Positions 45,081 through 54,079 of a DNA stretch of 64,000 bases are shown here, in pieces; the stretch's first letter is position 1; each line of letters opens with the position of its first letter. Source of the stretch: UBA4416 sp040386075 (lineage in GTDB: Bacteria > Bacteroidota > Bacteroidia > B-17B0 > Aurantibacillaceae). The notes below the pieces were generated by a model, which saw only the letters and a list, made by a program, of their open reading frames with translations, was not told the DNA's origin and made no database searches. The translations under genes and the position numbers were made by a program. The DNA lies in assembly GCA_040386075.1 (NCBI GenBank), contig JAZKGE010000014.1, positions 16,246 to 80,245 of the forward strand, in the 5' to 3' direction.

Positions 45081-47195
45081 ATGCGGTCAAAAATTTACTG
45101 TTTGCTGATATTGCTTTGCTTTCTTGGTTCTGATCTGTTTTCTCAATCAACCAATACTAAAAAATGGCGTAAGACCGAAAAAGATTCAATGTTAAGCGCC
45201 TTAATGATGCTGGATGATGGTAATTATTTATTGGCTATGCCTTTTTATGAGAACTTATATAATGCGCATCCAAAAGAAGATTTTTTGAAGTATTGTTATG
45301 GAAAGTGCGCACTTTACAGGAGCGATAAACATGAAGTAGCCTTGAAATTATTAGGAGAGGTTTACGAAAAAAATAAAAAAGTGGAGAACATTGAGTATGA
45401 TTATGCAAGAGCAAATCATTATAATTATAAATTCGACGAAGCCATCGCACTGCTTGATAAATTCAACGCTAAGAAAAAACTCCCGCCTGAAGAGAAAAAG
45501 AAAGGCGAACAATTAAAAGAGTATTGCATTAACGGAAAGGCATTTTACGCTCAACCCACGGGAGCAAAGATCACTAATTTTGGAAATGGAATAAACACCG
45601 CAAACGAGGAATATGTTCCTGTTTTATCTGCCGATGAGTCGATTATGATCTATACTTATCGCGGACCAGAGAGTCGTGGCGGCTTACAAAATGAATTTAA
45701 AGAAGCAGACAAATACGGAAGCTATTTCGAAGATGTATTTCAGGCAGTGCAAATTGATGGGCAATGGACAAAGCCTATGCCTGTTAATAACGTAAATACC
45801 AATTCACATGATGGTGCTATTGCTATAAGTGCCGATGGGTTTTATTTATTTGTTTACAGAGATAGCGGTGATGATCATGGAGATATTTATATGAGTAATT
45901 CATTAAGCGGAGAATGGACATTTCCTGAAAAATTGAGGGGCGAAGTTAACTCTTACTCGTGGGAAGGAAGTTGCTCCTTAACAGCCAATGGCCGACAATT
46001 GTATTTTAGCAGCGAACGTGGCGGTGGATTTGGAGGAAAAGATATTTACAGAGCCACCTTAATGCCGGATAGTACCTGGGGAAATATTGTTAACCTGGGA
46101 GATAGTATTAATACAGCTTATGATGATGATGCTCCTTATATTCATCCCGATGGCGTAACATTGTTCTACAGTTCGAAAGGAAAGAACAGTATGGGAGGTT
46201 ATGATATTTTTCAATCCAGACTTAACTGGAAAGATTCAAGCTACAGTAAACCGGTAAATTTAGGATATCCGATCAACACTACAGATGATGATATTTATTA
46301 TGTGTTGTCTGCCAATGGCGAGCGGGGCTATTATGCATCCGGTAAAAACGGAGGACAAGGGTTAAAAGATATCTACACGGTTTATCCCGGGTACGTTGGC
46401 AAAAAGCCTTCTATTTATATTGTCAAAGGAAAGGTCATGGCAGAAGGAGCTCCTGTAGCTTCTACTATTTTAGTTGAGATCGTTGATAAGAACAATAAAA
46501 AGTTTGGGGAATACGTAAGTAGTTCTTCAACGGGAAATTATTTAGTGTCTTTGCCATCAGGTGGCGAGTTTAAACTGACCTACAAATACAAATCATATCC
46601 ATATAAAACATTAGATATTAATACAAGTGCACTTGAAGGATATGACGAAAAATTGTTTGATATTAATTTTAATCTCGCAGATACGTTGCCGCCGGTTGTA
46701 GCCATTCCGCCTCCTGTAAAAGATACAGTAGTGGCAGTTGTTAAACCGGCCAAACCGGTAAAGCCTGTTAAAGAACCAAAAGTTCCGGTAGTAAAGGAAC
46801 CAAAGGTGCCTGTAGTTACAGAGCCTGTGGCCAAAACAGATAACTTTAAACCTAATAATTTATTGCAACAAAAGATCAAAGAGTATAGTGCAAAATACGG
46901 AGACATAACAGCTGAAGGTTTGATATTCAAAGTTCAGATAGCTGCATTTAAAATACCTAAGAACTATTCGTACGCACATTTAAAAGGATTAGGCAAGGTT
47001 GAAGAATTGTTACTGGACGATGGTATTACACGTATTACCATTGGCGGTGAATTTACTACGCTTGGAACTGCATACGAGCATAATAAAAAAGTAGTTTATA
47101 AAGGACAAAAAGATGCCTTTGTAACAGCTATCTACAAGGGTAAACGTGTTTATCTGGAAGACCTTGAGAAAATGGGAATCTTTGTTGTGAAATAA
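45081..47195 (+). CDS. PorE-like TPR/WD40/CRD protein with SPOR-like C-terminus
   Basis: The 704-residue exported protein has a signal peptide (1-21), a TPR-like helical region (about 30-150), a PD40/WD40-like beta-propeller (about 160-445; ADESIMIYTYRG, GRQLYFSSERGG, LFYSSKGKNSMGGYDIF), a carboxypeptidase-like domain (about 450-525), and a Pro/Lys/Val-rich linker (about 535-585). That order matches PorE of the type IX secretion system, but PorE ends in an OmpA-like peptidoglycan-binding domain. Here the C-terminus (FKVQIAAFKIPKN, LGKVEELLLDDGITRITIG, KDAFVTAIYKGKR) looks like a SPOR domain, which binds denuded peptidoglycan. A cell-envelope or division-site role is likely. Confidence 0.88.
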   Translation: MRSKIYCLLILLCFLGSDLFSQSTNTKKWRKTEKDSMLSALMMLDDGNYLLAMPFYENLYNAHPKEDFLKYCYGKCALYRSDKHEVALKLLGEVYEKNKKVENIEYDYARANHYNYKFDEAIALLDKFNAKKKLPPEEKKKGEQLKEYCINGKAFYAQPTGAKITNFGNGINTANEEYVPVLSADESIMIYTYRGPESRGGLQNEFKEADKYGSYFEDVFQAVQIDGQWTKPMPVNNVNTNSHDGAIAISADGFYLFVYRDSGDDHGDIYMSNSLSGEWTFPEKLRGEVNSYSWEGSCSLTANGRQLYFSSERGGGFGGKDIYRATLMPDSTWGNIVNLGDSINTAYDDDAPYIHPDGVTLFYSSKGKNSMGGYDIFQSRLNWKDSSYSKPVNLGYPINTTDDDIYYVLSANGERGYYASGKNGGQGLKDIYTVYPGYVGKKPSIYIVKGKVMAEGAPVASTILVEIVDKNNKKFGEYVSSSSTGNYLVSLPSGGEFKLTYKYKSYPYKTLDINTSALEGYDEKLFDINFNLADTLPPVVAIPPPVKDTVVAVVKPAKPVKPVKEPKVPVVKEPKVPVVTEPVAKTDNFKPNNLLQQKIKEYSAKYGDITAEGLIFKVQIAAFKIPKNYSYAHLKGLGKVEELLLDDGITRITIGGEFTTLGTAYEHNKKVVYKGQKDAFVTAIYKGKRVYLEDLEKMGIFVVK

Positions 47196-47217
47196 ATTTA
47201 AATTACATAGGTCAAAC

Positions 47218-47250
47218 AAAAAAATGCCCCGATCATCGGGGCATTTTTTT
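47218..47250. terminator. Bidirectional terminator
   Basis: AAAAAAATGCCCCGA / TCGGGGCATTTTTTT with a 3-nt loop between convergent genes. Confidence 0.93.
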
Positions 47251-47265
47251 ATTAAGAAACAATAA

Positions 47266-48585
47266 TTACAAAGCTAAGATCTGTTTCCCGTGCTCTTTAC
47301 TTTTCACATCGGTTATCACATTCGAAATAATCCCCTTTTCGTTAATGATAAATGTAGTGCGGATAATGCCATCATAAATTCTTCCCATAAATTGTTTGGT
47401 TCCCCAAACATCATACGCTTTAATAATAGTCATATCCGTATCAGCTAATAAAGAGAAAGGCAGATCGAATTTAGTAGCAAATTTTTTATGCATTTTTTCG
47501 TCATCGGCGCTTACGCCTAAAACCACAAAATTTTTCTTACTTAAGAATTGATATTCATCTCTCAAACTACAAGCCTCTAATGTGCAGGTTGGCGTATTGT
47601 CTTTCGGGTAAAAATATAAAACAATGTTCTTCCCTTTTAAGTCGCCGGATGAGATTAGCTTTCCGTTTTGATCTTTTGCTTTAAAAGCCGGGGCTTTATC
47701 GCCGGCTTTTAAAGAAGTGCTATGCGCTACAAATTTTGTTTCTTTAGCATCAACTGTTTTTTTTGTCGGTGCTTTTACCGCTGCTTTTTTAGCAGGAGTA
47801 GCGCTTTTTTTAGCGACTACCTTTTTGGTGACTGAGGCACTCGAAGTCATAATTTCTTTTTTTGCCATAACTATTTTTGGTATATCATTTTTTACAGAGA
47901 CTTTTGAAGCCACTTTTTTATTAGCGATAGAATGAGGCGCATCTTTACTGATCACCTTTGTTTTAAAATATTGGCACCATTCGGTCAACGGGCAGATCTC
48001 ACATTTAGGCGTTCTGGCCAGGCACACGTATCTGCCGTGTAATATAAGCCAGTGATGAGCTGTGGCTACGTATTGTTCAGGAATATGTTTGATCAGTTGC
48101 TGTTCGCTTTGTAAAGGTGTTTTGGCTTTGGTCAACCCTAATCGGTTTGAAACCCTGAACACATGCGTATCAACTGCCATTGCCGGTTTATCATAAATAA
48201 CAGAGGCGACAACGTTAGCCGTTTTTCTACCAACGCCGGGTAACTTTACTAATTCATCAATATCGCTGGGAATCACGCCATTAAAATCTTTGAGCAACAT
48301 GTTAGCCATGTTTACTAAATGCTTGGCTTTATTGTTTGGGTAACTCACGCTTCTGATATAATTGAAAATAGTATCGGAGCTTGCGGCAGCCATAGCTTCA
48401 GCATTTGGATAATCTTTAAATAGTTTGGGAGTAACCTGGTTAATGCGTTTATCTGTGCATTGAGCCGATAAAATAACAGCTACTATCAACTCAAAAGGAT
48501 TCGAATACTGAAGCTCTGTTTCAGCAACCGGAACATTTGTTCTGAAATAGTTAATTACACCTTCATAGCGTTCCTTTAACGTCAT
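47266..48585 (-). CDS. nth: Endonuclease III fused to Bcp-type peroxiredoxin
   Basis: This single 439-residue ORF encodes two enzymes. Residues 1-210 are endonuclease III: HhH motif LPGVGRKTANVV with catalytic K121, D139 in AVDTH, and the [4Fe-4S] ligands C188-x6-C195-x2-C198-x5-C204. Residues 212-290 are a linker rich in Lys, Ala and Val (KKSATPAKKAAVKAPTKK), like histone H1-type tails. Residues 291-439 are a Bcp/PrxQ thiol peroxidase with peroxidatic C334 (TPTCT) and likely resolving C339 (LEAC). Both active sites are complete. In related genomes the two genes are, as I recall, separate neighbours; here no stop or frameshift divides them. An internal ATG at residue 240 (47868) could also yield a free peroxiredoxin. 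Confidence 0.9.
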   Translation of the reverse strand: MTLKERYEGVINYFRTNVPVAETELQYSNPFELIVAVILSAQCTDKRINQVTPKLFKDYPNAEAMAAASSDTIFNYIRSVSYPNNKAKHLVNMANMLLKDFNGVIPSDIDELVKLPGVGRKTANVVASVIYDKPAMAVDTHVFRVSNRLGLTKAKTPLQSEQQLIKHIPEQYVATAHHWLILHGRYVCLARTPKCEICPLTEWCQYFKTKVISKDAPHSIANKKVASKVSVKNDIPKIVMAKKEIMTSSASVTKKVVAKKSATPAKKAAVKAPTKKTVDAKETKFVAHSTSLKAGDKAPAFKAKDQNGKLISSGDLKGKNIVLYFYPKDNTPTCTLEACSLRDEYQFLSKKNFVVLGVSADDEKMHKKFATKFDLPFSLLADTDMTIIKAYDVWGTKQFMGRIYDGIIRTTFIINEKGIISNVITDVKSKEHGKQILAL

Positions 48586-48652
48586 TTGTTTAAATTTGTA
48601 TAAAGATGCAAATTTAATTAAGATGATTAAATGAACGCCAAAATTAAATCAC

Positions 48653-49276
48653 ATGACTGATATCCATTACCTTAAATCATTAAGAACACCCACCATCGAA
48701 AGCCCATTAAGGGTAATGGTAAGCGCTTGTTTAACCGGAACTTTATGTGGATATGATGGAACGGCCAATGGAGAGTATCCGAGTATTTTAAAGTTATTGA
48801 ATTATAATACCGTAAAGCTTATCAGGTTTTGCCCCGAAGATTTTTCATTTGGTTCTCCTCGTGAAATGTGTGATATATTTGGAGGAACGGGGCTGGATGT
48901 ATTGAATGGTAAAGCCAGGGTATTAACAGAATCAGGAATTGACTGGACCGAAGGAATGATTGAAGCATCGGTAAGAATGCTTGAAATTGCTGAAAAAGAG
49001 AAGATCGATTTGGCTGTGTTAATGGATATAAGTGCTGCCTGTGGTAGCCAGGTTATTTATAGCGGTAATCGTTTTGCCGAAAATAAAGTATATCAGGTTG
49101 GTGCAGGTGTATGTGCTGCTCAATTGATGAACGCAGGCTTTAAAGTAATTAGTCAGCGTGATTTTGCTTCTCTTGAAATTCTATACTCTAAAATAGATAC
49201 TTCACACAAGATAGATGAAAGTTTAAAAGACCACCACGAAACAGATTGGTATCAAAACTATTTTATGTCAAAATAA
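48653..49276 (+). CDS. DUF523 family protein
   Basis: The 207-residue protein has the family start VSACLTGTLCGYDG with two cysteines, a third in FCPEDFSFGSPREMC, and AACGSQVIYSG further on, as in DUF523. The conserved cysteines suggest a metal or iron-sulfur site, but the family's role is not established to my knowledge. It is cytoplasmic and monocistronic, with a bidirectional terminator after it. Confidence 0.85.
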   Translation: MTDIHYLKSLRTPTIESPLRVMVSACLTGTLCGYDGTANGEYPSILKLLNYNTVKLIRFCPEDFSFGSPREMCDIFGGTGLDVLNGKARVLTESGIDWTEGMIEASVRMLEIAEKEKIDLAVLMDISAACGSQVIYSGNRFAENKVYQVGAGVCAAQLMNAGFKVISQRDFASLEILYSKIDTSHKIDESLKDHHETDWYQNYFMSK

Positions 49277-49311
49277 AAAAAGGCCATTAACTAGTTGTTA
49301 ATGGCCTTTTT
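49275..49311. terminator. Bidirectional terminator
   Basis: AAAAAGGCCATTAAC / GTTAATGGCCTTTTT, a 15-bp perfect stem with a 5-nt loop, between two convergent genes. Confidence 0.93.
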
Positions 49312-49323
49312 AAAATGCTATAC

Positions 49324-50139
49324 TTATTTTTTAAATCCAAACACTTTTTTTAGTATGTCTGTTACACGGGCCATTGGGTCTTTCCTGATCTTAGCTTCTT
49401 CATCTTTTATCAAGGTCATTAAACCATTGGCAGCTTTGGTGCAAACATAATCATCCAGATCAGGGTTTTGTTTTTTTACACCAGGTAATTTATTGTATGC
49501 TGTAGCTAATGGTTTCCAATAGGCTGTTACTTTTACTTTAGCAACGGCTTCTTTTACTACCGGCATGAACTGGGCTTTTAAAGGCGTAAATGTTTTTTCT
49601 CTTAAATAATGCGTGGCGGCAGTATCAGCACCGTTTAAAATGGCAAAACCATCGCCAATGCTCATTCCTGTAATAGCATCTACAAATACCGGAGCAGCTT
49701 TTTTTGCTGCTTCTTCTGCGGCTCTGTTCAATGAGGTTTCAAATTCTTCTACTTTTTTCTGCATCCCCATTTTGATGAGTTTTGCTCTCATATCCTTTGC
49801 TTCTGCAGGCCATGGAATAAAAATAGCCGGGTTTTTAAGGAAGCCATCTGCTTTTGCAGCTATTCCAGAAGAATTATTGGTCCCAACGGTCAACGCTTCT
49901 TTCAAACCTTTTATCACTTCATCATTACTCAATGATGGTGCAGCAGTTCCTGTACCGCCACCCAATGCGGCTTCTGCTTTTTCGATCACCGCAGCGGTTT
50001 TCGTATTGGTTTTTGCCGCATCAATAATGGTAGTTGAATTGGTGATCGCAGCATCCTTAATAATATTGCCCCAGTTTTGAGCTTTACTTATTAAACTTCC
50101 TGAGATAAGAGCTGTTAGTATGATTGTCTGAATTTTCAT
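49324..50139 (-). CDS. DUF4197 family exported protein
   Basis: A signal peptide (MKIQTIILTALISGSLISKAQ) precedes about 250 residues typical of DUF4197: LSNDEVIKGLKEAL, a repeated AAEEAAKKAAPVF helix, and GMSIGDGFAILNGADTAATHYLR. All-helical and periplasmic or outer-membrane associated. No function has been established for the family as far as I know. It is monocistronic and divergent from cinA, with 53 bp between their starts. Confidence 0.9.
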   Translation of the reverse strand: MKIQTIILTALISGSLISKAQNWGNIIKDAAITNSTTIIDAAKTNTKTAAVIEKAEAALGGGTGTAAPSLSNDEVIKGLKEALTVGTNNSSGIAAKADGFLKNPAIFIPWPAEAKDMRAKLIKMGMQKKVEEFETSLNRAAEEAAKKAAPVFVDAITGMSIGDGFAILNGADTAATHYLREKTFTPLKAQFMPVVKEAVAKVKVTAYWKPLATAYNKLPGVKKQNPDLDDYVCTKAANGLMTLIKDEEAKIRKDPMARVTDILKKVFGFKK

Positions 50140-50192
50140 ATTTAAATATTTAAATTTACGCTTGATTTTACAAATATATTGCCAAATATACT

Positions 50193-51458
50193 ATGAACGC
50201 AGAACTTTTAACCATCGGTAACGAAATATTAATAGGTCAGATAATCAACACTAATTCTGTATGGATGGCTCAACAGCTAAACCTCATAGGTGTTAGTATT
50301 GTGCACATGAGCTCGGTAGCCGATGAAAAACAGGCTATTTTAAAGGCGTTTGATGATGCCAGTAAGCGTGCCGACCTTGTTTTTATTACTGGTGGGCTTG
50401 GACCAACAAAAGATGATATCACCAAAAAGACCTTTTGTGAGTACTTTGACGCTGAGTTAATAACCGACGAAAATGTGTTAAAAGATGTTACAGGGTTTTT
50501 CTCGAAGCGAAATAAGGACATATCTGAGATCAATAAAAAGCAGGCAGAAGTTCCAAAAGGTTGTTTAGTGATAAGAAATAAGAATGGAACTGCACCCGGA
50601 ATGTGGATGGAAAAGAATGATACCATTTATGTTTCTATGCCCGGAGTTCCTTATGAAATGAAAGCAATGGTAACAGATGACGTGATTCCCGAAATAAAAA
50701 AACGGTTTAAGCTCCCATTCATTTATCATAAAACTATTTTAACACAAGGCGTTGGCGAAAGTATGCTGGCAGAAATGATCAGTGATTGGGAAGATGCTTT
50801 AGCTGAAAAACAGATTGGATTAGCTTATTTACCATCACCCGGAATGGTACGATTAAGATTGAGCAGCAAAGGCTTTGATGAGACAGAACTAAAGAACAAG
50901 ATCGAAAGCGAAGCTGATAAAATAAAGCCGATCATTGAAAAATACATTTATGGTTATGAGGAGTACGGACAGGAACAGCCAAAACTGGAAGAGATCTTAG
51001 GAAAGTTATTGTTGGAAAAGAACTTAAAATTGGCCCTGGCCGAAAGTTGTACAGGTGGTTATATTTCGCACTTAATTACAAGTGTGGCCGGTAGCTCAGC
51101 TTATTACAATGGTTGTATTGTTCCGTATCATAATGAGTATAAAAACAGTTTATTGAAGGTAGATCCTTCTGTTTTTGAAAGGAACGGAGCAGTAAGTAAA
51201 GAATGTGTGATGGCTATGGCCAAAGAAACATTGATTACTTTTAAAGCCGATGTTGCTATTGCTGTTTCCGGTATTGCAGGTCCCGGTGGTGGAACCGCCG
51301 AAAAGCCTGTTGGCACTACCTGGATAGCTGTAGCTTATGGAGATAGAATAATACCCAAACAATTTGTATTTGGTGATAACCGACAACGTAATATTCAAAT
51401 GACCGCTATAACAGCGATGAACATGTTAAGAAAACTGATCTTAAAAATTGAAGACTAA
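50193..51458 (+). CDS. cinA: CinA family protein (COG1058 domain plus NMN amidohydrolase)
   Basis: The 421-residue protein has the N-terminal MoaB/MoCF-like COG1058 domain (AELLTIGNEILIGQIINTNS, TGGLGPTKDD) and the C-terminal CinA domain (about 260-420; LALAESCTGGYISHLIT, VAVSGIAGPGGGTAEKPVGT). The latter deamidates nicotinamide mononucleotide; the former hydrolyses ADP-ribose in some members. This is full length. It joins the pnuC/NadR-like pair further on in pointing to NAD precursor salvage, though they are separate transcripts. Confidence 0.96.
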   Translation: MNAELLTIGNEILIGQIINTNSVWMAQQLNLIGVSIVHMSSVADEKQAILKAFDDASKRADLVFITGGLGPTKDDITKKTFCEYFDAELITDENVLKDVTGFFSKRNKDISEINKKQAEVPKGCLVIRNKNGTAPGMWMEKNDTIYVSMPGVPYEMKAMVTDDVIPEIKKRFKLPFIYHKTILTQGVGESMLAEMISDWEDALAEKQIGLAYLPSPGMVRLRLSSKGFDETELKNKIESEADKIKPIIEKYIYGYEEYGQEQPKLEEILGKLLLEKNLKLALAESCTGGYISHLITSVAGSSAYYNGCIVPYHNEYKNSLLKVDPSVFERNGAVSKECVMAMAKETLITFKADVAIAVSGIAGPGGGTAEKPVGTTWIAVAYGDRIIPKQFVFGDNRQRNIQMTAITAMNMLRKLILKIED

Positions 51459-51534
51459 ACTAAGAATTGTTTGAGAATAGTTTTTTGTTGTTGGATCACT
51501 AATAACTTATCTCTAACAACCAACAACTTATAAT

Positions 51535-52302
51535 ATGAAACTAGCATACAGAGAATTTGGATCAGGACAGCCATTGATCATTTTACACGGCTTATTCGGA
51601 CAAAGTGATAACTGGAACACATTGGCAAAACGTTTTGCTGAAAAAGGTTTCCATGTATTTACCATCGATCAGCGAAATCATGGCTTATCGCCTCACAACG
51701 ATGTTTGGAACTATGAAGTGATGGCCGAAGACCTGAAAGAATTTATTGATGAGCACCAACTACAAAATGTTATTTTATTAGGACATAGCATGGGCGGAAA
51801 AACCGTGTTGTTTTTTGAACATCTGTATCCAAATGCTGCTCAAAAACTGATAGTCACAGATATTGCACCAAGAGCTTATGAAGCGCATCACGATTTGGTG
51901 TTAAAAGCTTTGAACGCGGTTGATTTTACGGATATTAATACCCGTAAAGATGCTGAAGCAATACTGAGCGAGTACATCACTGATTTTGGAACTAAACAAT
52001 TCCTTCTTAAAAACATTTACTGGCGCGAGGATGAGACCAAACAAATGGCATGGCGTTTCAATCTGAAAACAATTACCAAAGAGTATAATAATATTGGAGT
52101 GGAGGCACCTTCGTTCCTGAGTGATACAAAAGCTTTATTTATAAGGGGAGAAAAATCAAATTATATCACTGATGATGATATGATTGATATTAAGAATAGA
52201 TTTAGGGATGTAGACCTGAAAACAATTTTAAACAGCGGGCATTGGGTTCATGCCGAACAACCTGAAGCTTTTTTCAATTGCGTAATGGAATTTATTGCTT
52301 AA
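51535..52302 (+). CDS. Alpha/beta hydrolase (YbfF-like esterase)
   Basis: The 255-residue enzyme has the oxyanion segment LHGLFGQSDNW, nucleophile S85 in LGHSMGGKT, and the catalytic histidine in NSGHWVHAEQP. The layout is that of YbfF-type esterases acting on acyl esters such as acyl-CoA. Cytoplasmic. Its stop codon overlaps the convergent NadR-like gene within TTAA, with no room for a terminator. Confidence 0.9.
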   Translation: MKLAYREFGSGQPLIILHGLFGQSDNWNTLAKRFAEKGFHVFTIDQRNHGLSPHNDVWNYEVMAEDLKEFIDEHQLQNVILLGHSMGGKTVLFFEHLYPNAAQKLIVTDIAPRAYEAHHDLVLKALNAVDFTDINTRKDAEAILSEYITDFGTKQFLLKNIYWREDETKQMAWRFNLKTITKEYNNIGVEAPSFLSDTKALFIRGEKSNYITDDDMIDIKNRFRDVDLKTILNSGHWVHAEQPEAFFNCVMEFIA

Positions 52303-52817
52303 GCTTTAAAGGCGTCTTCAATTAACCGGATGGCATTTTTTAAACGTTCTTCTCCGGTTCCTGTAATGATCTTGTAATCCACATTTAACTTTTGAAGCTC
52401 ATGCCTGTTCCATTTGAATAAATGTTCCCGCAAATTTTCATGCCTTCTTTGAGCGTCTTCAATCCATGGAACATCATTATTAGATATTAGGTACAGATCA
52501 TAGTCTGCAGGTTTTATTGATTTTGTGATGAATGCAGGGACTTTATTGAATTTGTGGGTAGACCAGATCTTAACAGTGATCAGGGATGTATCGCAAAACA
52601 AAAATTTTTTTGCTTTTTTTGAGAGTTCTTTTTCGAGTTCCAGTTGTTTTTTTGCAATAACCTCCAGATCACTTGTGTTATAATTGTTAATATCATGCTC
52701 TTCAAAATACGCGCGGGCATACTCCGGCACACATACGGTGTTGTAATGTTCAGCCAGTTGTTCGCATAGTATCGTCTTCCCTGTGCTTTCCGCACCAATA
52801 ATAACTACTTTTCTCAT
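52299..52817 (-). CDS. NadR-like P-loop kinase (ribosylnicotinamide kinase type)
   Basis: The start at 52817 (ATGA overlap with pnuC) gives a 172-residue protein opening MRKVVIIGAESTGKT, a Walker A motif as in the kinase domain of NadR. CVPEYARAYFEEH and the C-terminal HLFKWNRHELQKL are typical too. It lacks the NMN adenylyltransferase and HTH domains of E. coli NadR. With pnuC directly upstream it would phosphorylate nicotinamide riboside on entry and so trap it. A role on another nucleoside-like vitamin cannot be excluded. Confidence 0.87.
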   Translation of the reverse strand: MRKVVIIGAESTGKTILCEQLAEHYNTVCVPEYARAYFEEHDINNYNTSDLEVIAKKQLELEKELSKKAKKFLFCDTSLITVKIWSTHKFNKVPAFITKSIKPADYDLYLISNNDVPWIEDAQRRHENLREHLFKWNRHELQKLNVDYKIITGTGEERLKNAIRLIEDAFKA

Positions 52818-53365
52818 CCTGTTGCTAATTGCTTTTTCCATTTAAAATAACCATAAATGACCATGACACTGAAAAATCCATAGAGCAGGGCGTAGGTGGG
52901 CATATCTTTGATAATGTATAATACGGCATAAGCACCATCTATCACTATCCAGAATAGCCAGTTCTCTATCCATTTTTTAGTCATCATAAAGGTACAAGAA
53001 AAACTACACGCTGTTAAGATGGAGTCAAATAATACCTGATCGGACTTAAAATAGTGTAAAAGGTAAAAATAGACGATGCTTTGTACAACGATTGATAAAA
53101 TAATAGGGGCATACCATTTTGCCGGCATGTGAGCTACTAAAAACGATTCATCTTTTTTTCTGTTCCAATAATACCAGCCATATATGCCGCTAAAAAAATA
53201 AAATACATTTAAGCTCATGTCTCCATAAAGGCGTTGCTCATAAAAAGCAACGATCGAGATTATCACTGATATTAACGCCACGGGCCAGCACCAGATGATC
53301 TCAAAAATCGTGAGGATCACTCCCAGAACTCCCGTAACTAAAGCTATCCAATCCCAAATACCCAT
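52814..53365 (-). CDS. pnuC: PnuC family vitamin transporter
   Basis: The 183-residue membrane protein has about seven hydrophobic helices and the family motif GIYGWYYWNRKK. PnuC proteins carry nicotinamide riboside by facilitated diffusion; related PnuT and PnuX carry thiamine and riboflavin. The adjacent NadR-like kinase favours nicotinamide riboside, while the overlapping ThiE-like gene upstream (TAATG junction) leaves thiamine possible. I see no TPP riboswitch ahead of the group, which argues for the former. Confidence 0.9.
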   Translation of the reverse strand: MGIWDWIALVTGVLGVILTIFEIIWCWPVALISVIISIVAFYEQRLYGDMSLNVFYFFSGIYGWYYWNRKKDESFLVAHMPAKWYAPIILSIVVQSIVYFYLLHYFKSDQVLFDSILTACSFSCTFMMTKKWIENWLFWIVIDGAYAVLYIIKDMPTYALLYGFFSVMVIYGYFKWKKQLATG

Positions 53366-53997
53366 TATTGTATAGGAATGTTATTGTCTTTACAAAACCG
53401 TATAAATTCAATGTATTTTTCAAACGGGGCAGTGCTTTTCCACAAATGACCATAAAGGGCAATACCGTGAAAGCCAAGTTTATGTGCCAATGCAGCACTT
53501 TTCTCGCTAACACCGCCTCTGGCATAGATCTTTTTGCCCGACTTGGTAATGGCAGCTGTTACAGTTTCAGGATAAAAGCCACTATATAACTCGCCCGACA
53601 CGTTGTGGAACATGGTTCCTAAAAAACAATAATCGGTCTTTACTTTTTCTTCCTCATAAAGATCCGATACTCTTTTGTAGGAAATGGATTTTATAAGATT
53701 CGGTTTTCTGATATAGATCATTTTAGTGTTCCACCATAAATGCAGTTTTTTCTTTAAATGTGTGGATGTAAAATGAAATCCTTTTAAATTATATTTTAAC
53801 GCTAAACGGTGGTGTGAATGGATGATGATACGGTTATGGAAATGAGCAGGAATTTCACGTATGTAAGCATCCAGTTCCTTTGTTGAGAAACGGTTCTTGC
53901 GAACATGCAGCGTTTCTAATCCGGCTTCAAACATTTGAATGATCGAAGGGATTTCGTTATCGCTTTTTTTAGATTGAGTTATAACTACTAATTTCAT
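53365..53997 (-). CDS. ThiE/TenI-like TIM-barrel protein
   Basis: The 210-residue protein is recognisable as thiamine-phosphate synthase-like by LETLHVRKN, the FLGTMFHNVSGELY strand and the ARGGVSEKSAALAHKLGFHGIAL C-terminus. Key ThiE residues are altered: the usual GVHLGQxD is replaced by GFHFTSTHL, so it may resemble TenI (no synthase activity) rather than ThiE. It overlaps pnuC by one base. Function: thiamine-related but not certain. Confidence 0.8.
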   Translation of the reverse strand: MKLVVITQSKKSDNEIPSIIQMFEAGLETLHVRKNRFSTKELDAYIREIPAHFHNRIIIHSHHRLALKYNLKGFHFTSTHLKKKLHLWWNTKMIYIRKPNLIKSISYKRVSDLYEEEKVKTDYCFLGTMFHNVSGELYSGFYPETVTAAITKSGKKIYARGGVSEKSAALAHKLGFHGIALYGHLWKSTAPFEKYIEFIRFCKDNNIPIQ

Positions 53998-54079
53998 GTG
54001 GTGATTTTATTGGTTTTATTGTCACATGGTTTATTCATGTTTTTTATTGTATTTGCTTGATGGGAACATAAATAATGCA

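Noticed and set aside
49613..50080. A 155-codon open frame antisense to the DUF4197 gene
   Set aside because: It is a shadow of an Ala-rich coding sequence; the opposite strand has a signal peptide and a known family match.
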